Assembly (NCBI GenBank): GCA_910578785.1
Contig: CAJTSJ010000004.1
Coordinates: forward strand, 54,635-118,634
Length of the DNA stretch: 64,000 nucleotides
DNA from: an uncultured Muribaculum sp.
GTDB taxonomy: Bacteria; Bacteroidota; Bacteroidia; Bacteroidales; Muribaculaceae
Direction of reading: 5' to 3'
The position numbers were made by a program, and so were the translations under genes. How positions within the stretch are numbered: position 1 is the first letter of the stretch; each line of letters opens with the position of its first letter. A model generated the notes under the pieces. It was not told the origin of the DNA, made no database searches, and worked only from the letters and a program-made list of their open reading frames with translations. Below, in pieces: positions 35,169 through 43,813 of the stretch.

Positions 35169-35627
35169 ATGGCCAATACATACATTAAGATTTATCTCCA
35201 CATTGTCTTTGCCGTAAAAAATCGTGAAGCTCTGATTCCGACAGGATGGCAAGTGCGCATCCACAGCTACCTTAAAAATTCAATTAGGGAGATGGGGCAC
35301 GTGCCTATATCGGTAGGAGGTGTTGAAAATCACGTTCATATTTTAATTAGCTATTCCGGCAAACAGCCATTGCCGGATTTAATCCGTGATTTAAAAATTA
35401 ATTCAACAAAATTTATCAACAAAAATGGTGCGACACGCCACCACTTCTTCTGGCAGAAAGGATATGCATGCTTTTCATATTCTCATTCCCAAATTGAGGC
35501 CGTCAATAAATATATAAGCAATCAACATGCGCATCACAAAGGACGCACTTTAGTTGATGAGATGAAGCATATGCTTGGTGGTTTTGGCGTAGAATATGAT
35601 GAACAATATCTGTTCTACGACGCATAG
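35169..35627 (+). CDS. Single-domain Y1 (HUH) transposase, IS200/RAYT-like
   Basis: Endonuclease/strand transferase of the Y1_Tnp superfamily, which cuts and joins single-stranded DNA at hairpins. The 152 residues have the HUH metal motif H55-V-H57 (GVENHVHILI) and the catalytic tyrosine Y115 in VNKYISNQHAHH. No tnpB follows. Unlike a typical IS200, it is followed not by a simple end but by about 330 bp of GC-rich palindromes and repeats, as seen near REP-associated tyrosine transposases (RAYTs). The gene itself is A/T-rich compared with its neighbours, suggesting a different origin. It appears intact. Distinguishing RAYT from IS200 needs phylogeny. Confidence 0.85.
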   Translation: MANTYIKIYLHIVFAVKNREALIPTGWQVRIHSYLKNSIREMGHVPISVGGVENHVHILISYSGKQPLPDLIRDLKINSTKFINKNGATRHHFFWQKGYACFSYSHSQIEAVNKYISNQHAHHKGRTLVDEMKHMLGGFGVEYDEQYLFYDA

Positions 35628-35698
35628 TCCGACCACGATGCGGTCGTTTAAATTATCGTTATCCAATCCACAGGTTACGGTCGCCGGCCGGCGCCCCC

Positions 35699-35800
35699 AC
35701 CTGTGGCTACATAATGTCCGGCGGTCACACCGCCGGCAACGCGACATCCAGCCAGCCGGGAGGGCGCGTTATCGACGCGCGACCTTACGTAGCCACAGGT
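35699..35800. repeat. 12-bp inverted repeat nested in the array
   Basis: ACCTGTGGCTAC (35699-35710) and GTAGCCACAGGT (35789-35800) are perfect inverted copies 78 bases apart, enclosing two smaller hairpins. The layout of large arms around inner hairpins resembles a composite BIME unit. Confidence 0.75.
35741..35758 (+). repeat. 18-bp direct repeat, copy 1 (copy 2 at 35894-35911)
   Basis: GCGACATCCAGCCAGCCG occurs at 35741 and again, identical, at 35894, a period of 153 bases. It is not palindromic, so it is a different element from the hairpins and may mark the repeating unit of the array. Confidence 0.8.
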
Positions 35801-35893
35801 AAGGAGGCCATCGGCCGACACAACCTGTGGTATGATGGCGTATACGCATACGGCTACAGCGTAGCCGAGCTTCCGAATCGGTCCGACCGTAAT

Positions 35894-35911
35894 GCGACAT
35901 CCAGCCAGCCG
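35894..35911 (+). repeat. 18-bp direct repeat, copy 2 (copy 1 at 35741-35758)
   Basis: Second identical copy of the 18-mer. It follows a CGGTC-GACCG mini-hairpin, while copy 1 follows the CCGGCGGT hairpin, so each copy has a palindrome on its left. Confidence 0.8.
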
Positions 35912-36107
35912 ACATTGGAATTGCTCATCATCCAAACCCATGTCCGCCCTACGGGCGTGTCTCCAACCCTCCCGCACAGCGCGAATACATTAAATTAACA
36001 CGATAAAGCCCGCAAATCGCCGTCGCCGCCGCAACAAACACATGCCAGCCCGCAGGGAGGGGCTATTTGTAGCCGGGGGTGAACGGACGTGAACCCTCGG
36101 AACAAAA

Positions 36108-36137
36108 GTGGCCCTGACGCACACGCGCCAGAGCCAC
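36108..36137 (-). terminator. Intrinsic terminator of the orphan susCD operon
   Basis: On the minus strand GTGGC, CTG and CGC pair with GCG, CAG and GCCAC around a short loop with two internal mismatches, followed by TTTTGTT. It lies 26 bases after the susD stop. Confidence 0.7.
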
Positions 36138-36162
36138 GGACAAGAATTATATCAATTAGAGT

Positions 36163-37923
36163 CTATTCGTTAATCCAAAGCGGACGATACTTCTGCAAGC
36201 GAGGATTCGGCTTGCGGAACGGAATCAGCGGGCCATTGCCGTCGGCGGCACGCGAGACAACGCCTTGAGGTTCGTCGTCGCCTTCCTCACCACCGGGGAT
36301 GGGTATTGCAGAATAAACACCGGCAAACGGGGCATTCTGCCATGCACGAACACCATCATTGTTGTTAGGTTCGCTGCGCACCATAATCATATTCACCCAT
36401 GCAGGACGGCCCTGAGTGTTGAATGCCTTTTCTTCCTCCCAGTTAGAGCCTTCATAGCTGCGGGTAACGGAGTAGTTCAGACGCTTGATGTCCCAAAGTG
36501 CCTGGCCTTCGCCCCAAAGCTCTACGCGCTTCTGGAATACGATTTCCTCAACCACGTCGTCAACTGACGATGCCGCGCAGGTGTATTCGGGGTCACGGTA
36601 GTTGGTCATAAATTCAACCAGGTCGTTCTTGCCTTGAGTAGCACTCTGATGAGCGTCTGCTTCCATGGCGATAAACGCCATTTCTTCGTAGCGCATCATC
36701 GGAACCCATACAGCAGAACCCACATTGTGATCCTCGTAATTGCCATCGCCGGGACGGAACTTAACTGTACCGAGAGGCGTAGCGGAAATATTATAATCCA
36801 TATCCTCAGGCACTACAAGGCTTACCTTATCATACAGAGGACTGTCAAAATCAGCAGGAACCCAAGAGAGCTTGCGGAAGTCGCTGTCAGATATACGCTC
36901 GTACATCGAAGCATCTACTGCGGGAGCACAACCTGCGCCGGCATAACCATAATATGCCTCAAGGCTCATAAACGACAGCCAGTTACAGATACCGGTCTGA
37001 ACCGCATCATTTTCCTTGACATACTGCAATGCCCACATCCACGACTTGTTGTCGGGCGAGTTGAATCCGGTCTTTACATTGGTCCACTGCTCTTCGCTAA
37101 GAGGAGCATAACCGGCCATAGCCATCTTGGCATATTCGGCAGCCTTGGGATAATTCTCAATCCACATGTACAGACGGGCCTTTAAGCCATAGACACACGA
37201 CAGATTGGGAAGAAGAGGCGACGAAAGGTTTGAACCGGAAATGTTCTGCTCGGCATAATCGAGGTCAGACAGAATAAATTCGACCATCTTCTCTCGGCTT
37301 GCACGAGGATTGTTGCGCGCTTCCTCTTCAGTTGTCTTCTCTGTTACAATGGGAACAGTCAACCCAAGGACATTATTTCCTTCACTATTGACCGGCGAAG
37401 TCTTGTCGTTCTCGAGAAATTCGCACCAACGCGCGGCATCAAGATAAGCCATAGCGCGGAATGCAAGAGCCGTAGCCCTATAACCCTTTGATACAGCATC
37501 TTCTGAATCCTCAGAAAAGCTTTCGCAAGCCTTGTTGGCAGTCTGAATCATTTTATAGTGATATTGCCAAACAAACTGGGTATATGCCATACGGTCGTCG
37601 ATAGCCGCCAGCGAGAAATAATAATACTGGTCATACGTGAGATTCGGACCCGAAAGACACATATCTCCGGTCATGAAGTCACGAATATGCATGAGCGACG
37701 CATAGCCGCAATCGCCGTGCCATTCGTCATCCTCAGGACGGCCAAGGCTGTTCCACTGCACCAGATAAGAGGGCATAGCCCATATAAGAGCCTCTCCGGC
37801 CTTGTTGGAGCTGTCAAGCTGATCCTGATTTACACCGCTGGTAGGCATAACCTCCTCGATACATCCGGTAAGCGCCACTGCCGACATTGTGCCGACAAGG
37901 ACTGATTTAAATATATTTTTCAT
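36163..37923 (-). CDS. SusD/RagB-family lipoprotein (orphan pair)
   Basis: Surface lipoprotein partner of the upstream SusC. The 586 residues start with a lipoprotein signal ending in ALTGC (Cys about 21). Family features are the YLDAARWCEFLEN helix with repeated TPR-like helices, and the C-terminal VEEIVFQKRVELWGEGQALWDIKRL block. The end (RPLWINE) differs from the NPGW terminus of the two PUL SusDs, so it belongs to another lineage. No glycoside hydrolase or lyase gene adjoins it; the substrate could be a glycan, peptide or other nutrient. It lies 25 nt after susC. Confidence 0.93.
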   Translation of the reverse strand: MKNIFKSVLVGTMSAVALTGCIEEVMPTSGVNQDQLDSSNKAGEALIWAMPSYLVQWNSLGRPEDDEWHGDCGYASLMHIRDFMTGDMCLSGPNLTYDQYYYFSLAAIDDRMAYTQFVWQYHYKMIQTANKACESFSEDSEDAVSKGYRATALAFRAMAYLDAARWCEFLENDKTSPVNSEGNNVLGLTVPIVTEKTTEEEARNNPRASREKMVEFILSDLDYAEQNISGSNLSSPLLPNLSCVYGLKARLYMWIENYPKAAEYAKMAMAGYAPLSEEQWTNVKTGFNSPDNKSWMWALQYVKENDAVQTGICNWLSFMSLEAYYGYAGAGCAPAVDASMYERISDSDFRKLSWVPADFDSPLYDKVSLVVPEDMDYNISATPLGTVKFRPGDGNYEDHNVGSAVWVPMMRYEEMAFIAMEADAHQSATQGKNDLVEFMTNYRDPEYTCAASSVDDVVEEIVFQKRVELWGEGQALWDIKRLNYSVTRSYEGSNWEEEKAFNTQGRPAWVNMIMVRSEPNNNDGVRAWQNAPFAGVYSAIPIPGGEEGDDEPQGVVSRAADGNGPLIPFRKPNPRLQKYRPLWINE

Positions 37924-37948
37924 ACTAATGTTCAGAATCTATAGATTG

Positions 37949-40900
37949 TTAGAATACGACGTTTATACCACCGGAGATAGTGCGGATAGGAGCATAGAAT
38001 GCATTGGTTGACGCACCTGAAATAGACTGGCGCGGGTCAAATCCCTTACGCTTCGACCAGAGAGCCACATTGTCGGCAGTCAGGTAGACGCGGACTTTCT
38101 CAATCTGGGCCTTACGAACGATATTGCTCGGCAAGGTATAACCGAAGTTGATGTTCGACAGGCTCAGGTAAGAAGCGCTGATAAGGAAGCGGTCGGAAGA
38201 ACCCAGCGAACCGTTATATTGGTCGCCATACTGCAGACGGGGTATATTGGAACCCTTGTTGTCGGTGCTCCATGAATTAAGGATATCCTTGTGCATAGCA
38301 TATCCTGCAGTATTGCCGTAGGGAGAACTCATCATTAACGCATAGTCTGAATCGTAGGCCTTGCCACCAAGCTGGAAGTTGAAGTCGATCGAGAAGTCAA
38401 ATCCCTTATAAGCGGCGCTCGTGCCGAAACCGCCGTATGTGTGGGGAAGAGCCGATCCGCAGAGGAAGTCATCAGCCAGGCTGTAGTTGTCAGTAGTGAC
38501 CATCTTTCCGTCGGCATCTTTGCGATACCAGAGAGATGCGCCGGTCTCGGGATCAACACCTGCATACTTAGGCATCATCCAGGTATAGAGAGACTCGCCT
38601 TCGCCATAGAAGTAATTGCCGCTGCTATAACCGCCCACACCGTCGACAATCATGGTCTTACGTTCGTCGGGGAGCTTGGTAATCTTGTTCTTATACCAAG
38701 TCAGGTTGATGCTTGCGTCCCATGTAAAGTCCTTTAGTGTAAGAATGCGTCCGGTAAGGTCTATTTCAAAACCACGGTTGACCATATCGCCGATATTGGC
38801 GTAATAAGAGGTATAGCCGAACGAGCCGGGAAGCGGGAACGAGAAAAGCATGTCGGAAGTCTTGCGGATAAATCCTTCGATAGAACCTGACAGACGGTCC
38901 TCGAACAGTGAGAATTCAACACCGGCGTTGAAGTTGCCGCCCTTTTCCCAGGTGATGTCGGGATTACCCATCGTGGTAGGAATAGCTACAGGATGTCCGC
39001 CACCGTTGGCGATTTCATACATGTTGATGTAACGGAAGTTACCTATGTTGTCGTTACCCTGCTCACCATAAGAAGCCTTGATCTTAAGAGTGTTGACCCA
39101 GGGAGCCTGGAACCACTCTTCCTTGCTGATAAGCCATGCGCCACCGAGCGACCAGAAGCTACCCCAACGGTGCTTTGGATCGAAACGGGAAGAAGCGTCG
39201 CGACGGAACGACACACTACCGAAATACTTGGAGTCGTAGTCGTAGTTTACACGACCGAAGTAACCTTCGTTGTTGTAGCTGTTGACGTAAGAACTTGAGC
39301 TACCGTCGATAACAGCACCGTCAAGTTCCTCATTGCCGGGAAGAAGCATGTTTGAACGGTTGGCCGTCAGATATGAGAATTTATTCCAATAGTTTTCGTG
39401 ACCGAGAAGCACATTGACATTATGTAAGCCGAATGCGCGGGTCCAGGTCAGCAACTGCTGGAACGAATAGTCGATGCGTCGTTCGTGCGCCTTATACACC
39501 TGTCCGTTCATAGTTGCATATTGTCCATAGAAAGGATTGACAACCGACGTAGATCGGGCTTCGTTGACATTCACAGTATTGTTGCTTGTAAACTTGAAGT
39601 CTTTCAGGAAACGCACCTCAAAGAAACCGGTAGCAGTGAATGCATTACCTTCCGACTTGTCCTTGTCGAGAAGATTCTGGGAAAGAGCGTTAGAATTGCC
39701 GAACACAGGACGAGAAAGGCCGGTGGGCATAGTCTTGGCGTCACCGTAGTCGTACATCGTAAGTCCGTTAGCATCGGTCATGACATTACCCTTTGCATCA
39801 CGTATGAACAGAGGATAGATAGGAGCTACCTGATTGGCAATAGCAAAAAGGTTTCCGGAACTTGATGCGTCACCGTCAGTACCTGTAGTCCTGGCCTCAA
39901 AGTGAGTGTACGACATGTTGGCGCCTACCTTAAGCCAGGGCTTGGCCTGAACATCGGCGGTCAAACGTCCCGTTATGCGTTCGTAGCCTGAATTGGCAAC
40001 GATACCTTCATTGTTGAGATAGCTGAACGATGCATAGAAGTTGCTTTTGTCGTCGGCCTTCGAAACGCTCATGTTATATTCCTGACGCAAGCTGTTCTTA
40101 TAAGCGTGGTCAACCCATTTGTCGGGAGTAATCCAGTACTGCTGGCCTGTAGTGGCGTTGGTATGCAGATAGCCGAGTGTGGCGTTGGGATTGAGCTTAT
40201 ATCCGTCGACGAGCATATTTTCGCCATTGGGGACAGTAAAACTCTGATAACCCAGCAAATTAATAAGATTACGGTTAGCAAATGCCAGAGGGTCAGCCAC
40301 ACCGTTAGCGACACCGTATGCTCCCAAAGCCTGGCCAAAAAGCTCGTAATACTGACCGGGAGAGGTGATCATGTCATAGTCGCTGGTTGCGCGCGAGTTG
40401 CTACCCCACTTGGCATCGAGAGTCACGCGGGCTTCGCCCGACTTACCTTTCTTGGTAGTGATAAGGATGACGCCGTTGGCGCCGCGCGCACCGTAGAGTG
40501 CATTGGAAGCGGCGTCCTTAAGCACGGTCATAGTCTCGATGTCCTGCGAGCTGATGTTGTTGATATCGCCGGCGTAGGGGGTGCCGTCAAGCACGATAAG
40601 AGGCTCAGTACCTGCGTTGATAGACGAGATACCGCGTATAAGAATCTTGGTTTCACTATTGCCGGGCTGTCCGGAAGCGGTGTTCATCTGCACACCGGCC
40701 ACACGGCCTTTAAGCGCGTCGAGGGGGTTGGTCACCTGCACGGCCTCAATCTGCGAAGCGTCGAGCACGGCGGCCGAACCGGTAAATGCCGAACGCTTGG
40801 CCGAACCGTATGCAACGGCGATGACTTCGTCGAGCACATTGGCATTGTCAAGGGTGATGGTCATCTCCCCGTCACTGATAGGGAGTTCCTTAGTATGCAT

Positions 40901-41131
40901 ACCTACGTATGATACTTTAATCTTCTTCACTTTGTCGGGGAGCGACAAAGTGAACCTTCCATCGGTATCGGTTACGGTACCGACTTCGCTTCCGACGCCA
41001 ATCACAGTGGCTCCGATAAGCGGCTCATTGTCTTGCGCACCGAACACGATACCGCTGACGGTACGCGACTGCGCAGAAGCTGACAAGCAGAATGTAATGA
41101 CTGCTACAAGTAATAGAAACAGCTTTTTCAT
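37949..41131 (-). CDS. SusC/RagA-family TonB-dependent outer-membrane transporter (orphan pair)
   Basis: Outer-membrane importer, 1060 residues. A clean signal peptide (FCLSASAQS) is followed by the regulatory-like domain (VSGIVFGAQDNEPLIGATV), which ends in KVSYVGM. The plug carries VLKDAASNALYGARGANGVI near residue 200, and the barrel ends in a phenylalanine (GGINVVF). There is no STN domain. It is first in a two-gene operon with the following susD and is preceded by a long leader and a textbook promoter, so it may be expressed constitutively rather than by an inducer-specific activator. Confidence 0.95.
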   Translation of the reverse strand: MKKLFLLLVAVITFCLSASAQSRTVSGIVFGAQDNEPLIGATVIGVGSEVGTVTDTDGRFTLSLPDKVKKIKVSYVGMHTKELPISDGEMTITLDNANVLDEVIAVAYGSAKRSAFTGSAAVLDASQIEAVQVTNPLDALKGRVAGVQMNTASGQPGNSETKILIRGISSINAGTEPLIVLDGTPYAGDINNISSQDIETMTVLKDAASNALYGARGANGVILITTKKGKSGEARVTLDAKWGSNSRATSDYDMITSPGQYYELFGQALGAYGVANGVADPLAFANRNLINLLGYQSFTVPNGENMLVDGYKLNPNATLGYLHTNATTGQQYWITPDKWVDHAYKNSLRQEYNMSVSKADDKSNFYASFSYLNNEGIVANSGYERITGRLTADVQAKPWLKVGANMSYTHFEARTTGTDGDASSSGNLFAIANQVAPIYPLFIRDAKGNVMTDANGLTMYDYGDAKTMPTGLSRPVFGNSNALSQNLLDKDKSEGNAFTATGFFEVRFLKDFKFTSNNTVNVNEARSTSVVNPFYGQYATMNGQVYKAHERRIDYSFQQLLTWTRAFGLHNVNVLLGHENYWNKFSYLTANRSNMLLPGNEELDGAVIDGSSSSYVNSYNNEGYFGRVNYDYDSKYFGSVSFRRDASSRFDPKHRWGSFWSLGGAWLISKEEWFQAPWVNTLKIKASYGEQGNDNIGNFRYINMYEIANGGGHPVAIPTTMGNPDITWEKGGNFNAGVEFSLFEDRLSGSIEGFIRKTSDMLFSFPLPGSFGYTSYYANIGDMVNRGFEIDLTGRILTLKDFTWDASINLTWYKNKITKLPDERKTMIVDGVGGYSSGNYFYGEGESLYTWMMPKYAGVDPETGASLWYRKDADGKMVTTDNYSLADDFLCGSALPHTYGGFGTSAAYKGFDFSIDFNFQLGGKAYDSDYALMMSSPYGNTAGYAMHKDILNSWSTDNKGSNIPRLQYGDQYNGSLGSSDRFLISASYLSLSNINFGYTLPSNIVRKAQIEKVRVYLTADNVALWSKRKGFDPRQSISGASTNAFYAPIRTISGGINVVF

Positions 41132-41348
41132 ACAATAATTAATAAAACTAAATGATATAATTACTTCAATAATGATTTATCGCTTTTTCCTCATTCGTTA
41201 GTCTGTCACAGGCATCGGCTAAACCTCATTCCGGCTACGCCTCCGGCCTTTTCAAGAACTGTGAATCACGAAAACAATTATTAAACGTTTTAAACACAAA
41301 AAAAAGTTAACAGAATCAATAGAATTCTTTCAAAAAATTTCCAATGCG
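41132..41348 (-). promoter_or_regulatory. Long 5' leader of the orphan susCD operon
   Basis: About 210 nt lie between the inferred start site (near 41342) and the susC ATG with no convincing gene. Minus-strand GGCCGGAGGCGTAGCCGG (near 41231-41248) can fold locally. Leaders of this length before susC genes can be targets of antisense or trans-acting small RNAs in Bacteroides, but I see no partner here. Confidence 0.4.
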
Positions 41349-41379
41349 CAAAGGTAGTAATTTTTGTCGAATTTACAAA
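41349..41379 (-). promoter_or_regulatory. Promoter of the orphan susCD operon
   Basis: TTTG (41376-41379), a 19-nt spacer and TACCTTTG (41349-41356) on the minus strand match the consensus in full. Confidence 0.8.
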
Positions 41380-41639
41380 CATCTTTCCACCACAATCCGT
41401 ATTATGCCTGCCTTTTTGATTTATTTAAACCGTTTTTAACGACAAATTGCTTAATTATCGCGGCAAAATCCCATTGCATAAATATCGAAAAAAGTTTATA
41501 AACGGCTACACAACAATGTTATAGAACATAATTTAAGACCAGATAATTAAACATCGTTAAACAATTGCCGGTTTCTATCCCGCAACTTCATCTTGCCCCT
41601 CCCGCTATACATCCACCGCCACACCACCGGCATTGCCGC

Positions 41640-41661
41640 ATAAGATGCGGATAAGATGCGG
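41640..41661 (+). repeat. Tandem 11-bp repeat upstream of the nhaC promoter
   Basis: ATAAGATGCGG occurs twice head to tail (41640-41650 and 41651-41661), ending 11 bases before the -33 element. This is a typical place for an activator that binds one DNA face twice. The first copy also forms CGCAT-AAG-ATGCG. Confidence 0.6.
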
Positions 41662-41671
41662 GCACATGCAG

Positions 41672-41702
41672 TTGGCGATGTTATGTTTATGTAGTAACTT
41701 TG
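41672..41702 (+). promoter_or_regulatory. Promoter of nhaC
   Basis: TTG (41672-41674), 20 nt and TAACTTTG (41695-41702) form a good Bacteroidota promoter. The leader would be about 43 nt. Confidence 0.7.
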
Positions 41703-41751
41703 CGGCGGCGTTCCGGCACAGCGGAACCACGACAATCTACAATTTATAAAT

Positions 41752-43050
41752 ATGGCTGAAAAAATCTCATGGAGACGTGGCATAACTGCCATCTCTCCCA
41801 TTACAATATTCCTGACGTTCTATCTGGCAGTGTCGTTAATCATAGGCGACTTCTACAAGATGCCTATAGCCGTAGCCCTCCTTGCGGCTTCGGCCTGGGC
41901 TGTGGCCATGATGAAAGGCATGCCGCTGTCAAAACGCGTGGAAGTGTTCTCGCGCGACGCCGGATCGTCAAACGTCATGTACATGGTATGGATATTCATC
42001 CTGGCCGGTGCATTTGCATCGCTCGCCAAAGCCACGGGTTCGGTCGAGGCCACCGTCAACCTGGCGCTGCAATGGCTTCCGGCCGAGATGCTCGTTCCGG
42101 GACTGTTTCTGGCAGCATGCTTCATATCGCTGTCAATCGGCACGTCGGTAGGAACGGTCGTGGCTCTGACTCCGCTTGCCGTACAGCTTGCCACATCGGA
42201 GAGCGAATCGGTGGCATTTTTCGTGGCCGTGGTAATCGGCGGAGCCTTCTTCGGCGACAACCTTTCGTTCATATCCGACACCACGATAGCCGCCACCCGC
42301 ACACAGGAATGCAAAATGAACGACAAATTCAAGGCCAACCTCTGGATCGCGCTCCCTGCGGCCGTAGCGTCGCTCATACTGTATGCCGTGCTCGGAAACC
42401 ACGTGCCGAACGTCGAGATGCTCGGTGACACCAATTCATGGCTTATATTGCCGTACCTGACCATCATAGTCACCGCTCTGGCGGGCGTAAACGTCACCGT
42501 AGTGCTCACAATCGGCATAATCGTGTCGCTGATTCTGGGGCTGAGTCTCGGAACGGACCTTATAACTATGTTCGGACAGATGGGCGAAGGCATCGACTCG
42601 GTGGGCAACCTTGTGATAATCACACTTCTGGCGGCCGGCATGCTCGGACTCATCAAGGAGGCAGGAGGAATAAAGTATATACTCCAGATTCTGACACACC
42701 GCATCAACGGCATCCGCGGCGGCCAGTGCGCAATAGCGCTTCTGGTCAGCATAGTCAACCTGTGCACGGCCAACAACACTGTGGCCATCATAACTGTAGG
42801 CTCACTGTCCAGAGACATATCACGCCGCTACGGCATCGACCCGAGGAAATCGGCATCGCTGCTCGACTCATGCTCTTGTATCGTACAGAGCATCATCCCC
42901 TACGGCGCGCAGACGTTGCTCGCCACCTCGCTTGCCGGAATATCGCCGGTGGCTCCATGGCCCTACCTGTACTATCCGTGGATGCTGGCGGCCATGGTGG
43001 CTCTGTCGATAATATTCAGATTTCCACGCTTTAGAAGTCAGACCGCCTGA
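41752..43050 (+). CDS. nhaC: Na+/H+ antiporter, NhaC family
   Basis: Inner-membrane secondary transporter of 432 residues with about eleven hydrophobic helices. The ion-translocation region reads LSIGTSVGTVVALTPLAVQ (about 125-143) and is followed by GGAFFGDNLSFISDTTIAATRTQ (about 163-185), the most conserved NhaC segment, with its acidic residues. The C-terminal half holds CTANNTVAIITVG and DSCSCIVQSIIPYGAQ. Family members exchange sodium for protons or, in relatives, organic anions such as malate and lactate, so the ion is inferred. It overlaps the 3' end of the convergent EFR1 gene by 20 bases. Confidence 0.92.
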   Translation: MAEKISWRRGITAISPITIFLTFYLAVSLIIGDFYKMPIAVALLAASAWAVAMMKGMPLSKRVEVFSRDAGSSNVMYMVWIFILAGAFASLAKATGSVEATVNLALQWLPAEMLVPGLFLAACFISLSIGTSVGTVVALTPLAVQLATSESESVAFFVAVVIGGAFFGDNLSFISDTTIAATRTQECKMNDKFKANLWIALPAAVASLILYAVLGNHVPNVEMLGDTNSWLILPYLTIIVTALAGVNVTVVLTIGIIVSLILGLSLGTDLITMFGQMGEGIDSVGNLVIITLLAAGMLGLIKEAGGIKYILQILTHRINGIRGGQCAIALLVSIVNLCTANNTVAIITVGSLSRDISRRYGIDPRKSASLLDSCSCIVQSIIPYGAQTLLATSLAGISPVAPWPYLYYPWMLAAMVALSIIFRFPRFRSQTA

Positions 43051-43813
43051 CGCAATAGTAACGCCCCTTGCATTTTGTACGGCCACCGTACTGCACCGCC
43101 TGTTCGGGACACACATGGTAGCATCCAAGACACAGAGTGCAGTCATCGCCCCACACCGGACGCCGGGAGGCGTCAAGACGAACATTGTCAAGCGGACACG
43201 CCGACACACACTTGCCACATCCTATACACCTGTCGGCCAAGGCCATGAACGGTTTTGGCGAAATCATGTGACGCATAAAGTATGGATATATGACGCGCGA
43301 TTTTATCCACGGAAATCCGCCTTCGGCCACATCATCCCCGACCGAACCGGCAGATATGGCCCGCGCCACCTCTTCGATTCTTCCCCGGGCGGCGTCAAGC
43401 TTGCCGGAAGCCACATCATGACTATCTACGTCGAATCCGGGAAGCAATACATAGGTGTTCGGCATCCGGACCGAATAAGCGGCCACCGTATTCCACCCTT
43501 TGTCGGACATCAGCCGTCGCCACTGGCGATGGGCCAACCCGACATCGTCGCCACATGTACAGACCATGTAGTGACGTCCGCCGAAAGGAAGACCGCAACC
43601 TGACCCGACACGCTTAATGAAGCGCACCACAAAGTCGGGCAGTCCCCACGAATGTATCGGGAACACCCAGACGGTCAGCGGGTCGGCCACATTAATCGAC
43701 GCGGCATCCGAATAGGTGGCGGCGGTCATCCGGACCACTTTCTGTCTGAGCAAACGCGACAGACTTTCAGCCACATAGCGGGAATTTCCGGTACCTGAAA
43801 AATAAAATATCAT
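43031..43813 (-). CDS. EFR1-type flavodoxin/ferredoxin fusion protein
   Basis: Electron-transfer protein of 260 residues. The N-terminal flavodoxin-like domain starts with the FMN phosphate-binding loop IFYFSGTGNSRYVAE. The C-terminal region (about 190-245) holds two 4Fe-4S cluster motifs, CIGCGKCVSACP and CTLCLGCYHVCP. The EFR1 name is known for this architecture; the electron donor and acceptor are unknown. Its start overlaps the stop of the upstream Smr gene by 4 nt (ATGA), so the two are translationally coupled, and its 3' end runs 20 bases into nhaC. Confidence 0.9.
   Translation of the reverse strand: MIFYFSGTGNSRYVAESLSRLLRQKVVRMTAATYSDAASINVADPLTVWVFPIHSWGLPDFVVRFIKRVGSGCGLPFGGRHYMVCTCGDDVGLAHRQWRRLMSDKGWNTVAAYSVRMPNTYVLLPGFDVDSHDVASGKLDAARGRIEEVARAISAGSVGDDVAEGGFPWIKSRVIYPYFMRHMISPKPFMALADRCIGCGKCVSACPLDNVRLDASRRPVWGDDCTLCLGCYHVCPEQAVQYGGRTKCKGRYYCVRRSDF

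Larger units (their letters stand above)
35630..35957. repeat. Palindrome array (REP/BIME-like) downstream of the transposase
   Basis: At least seven hairpins lie in about 330 bp. CGACC-GGTCG is at 35630-35646. CCACAGGT/ACCTGTGG occurs at 35668/35699 and again at 35793/35823. CCGGCGGT-CAC-ACCGCCGG is at 35718-35736 and GCGCGT-ACGCGC at 35764-35780. GCGTATACGC is at 35838-35847, CGGCTAC-AGC-GTAGCCG at 35851-35867 and CGCCC-TAC-GGGCG at 35945-35957. A 94-codon frame crosses the array but only reflects the repeats. The rest of the gap to 36107 is GC-rich and holds nothing I recognise. Confidence 0.8.

Noticed and set aside
35630..35957. A CRISPR array
   Set aside because: Repeats are palindromic, of differing types, irregularly spaced and without cas genes.
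35714..35998. A 94-codon plus-strand frame through the palindrome array
   Set aside because: Its repeated NATSSQP is only the translated 18-bp direct repeat, composition is unlike a protein, and there is no promoter or coding signal.
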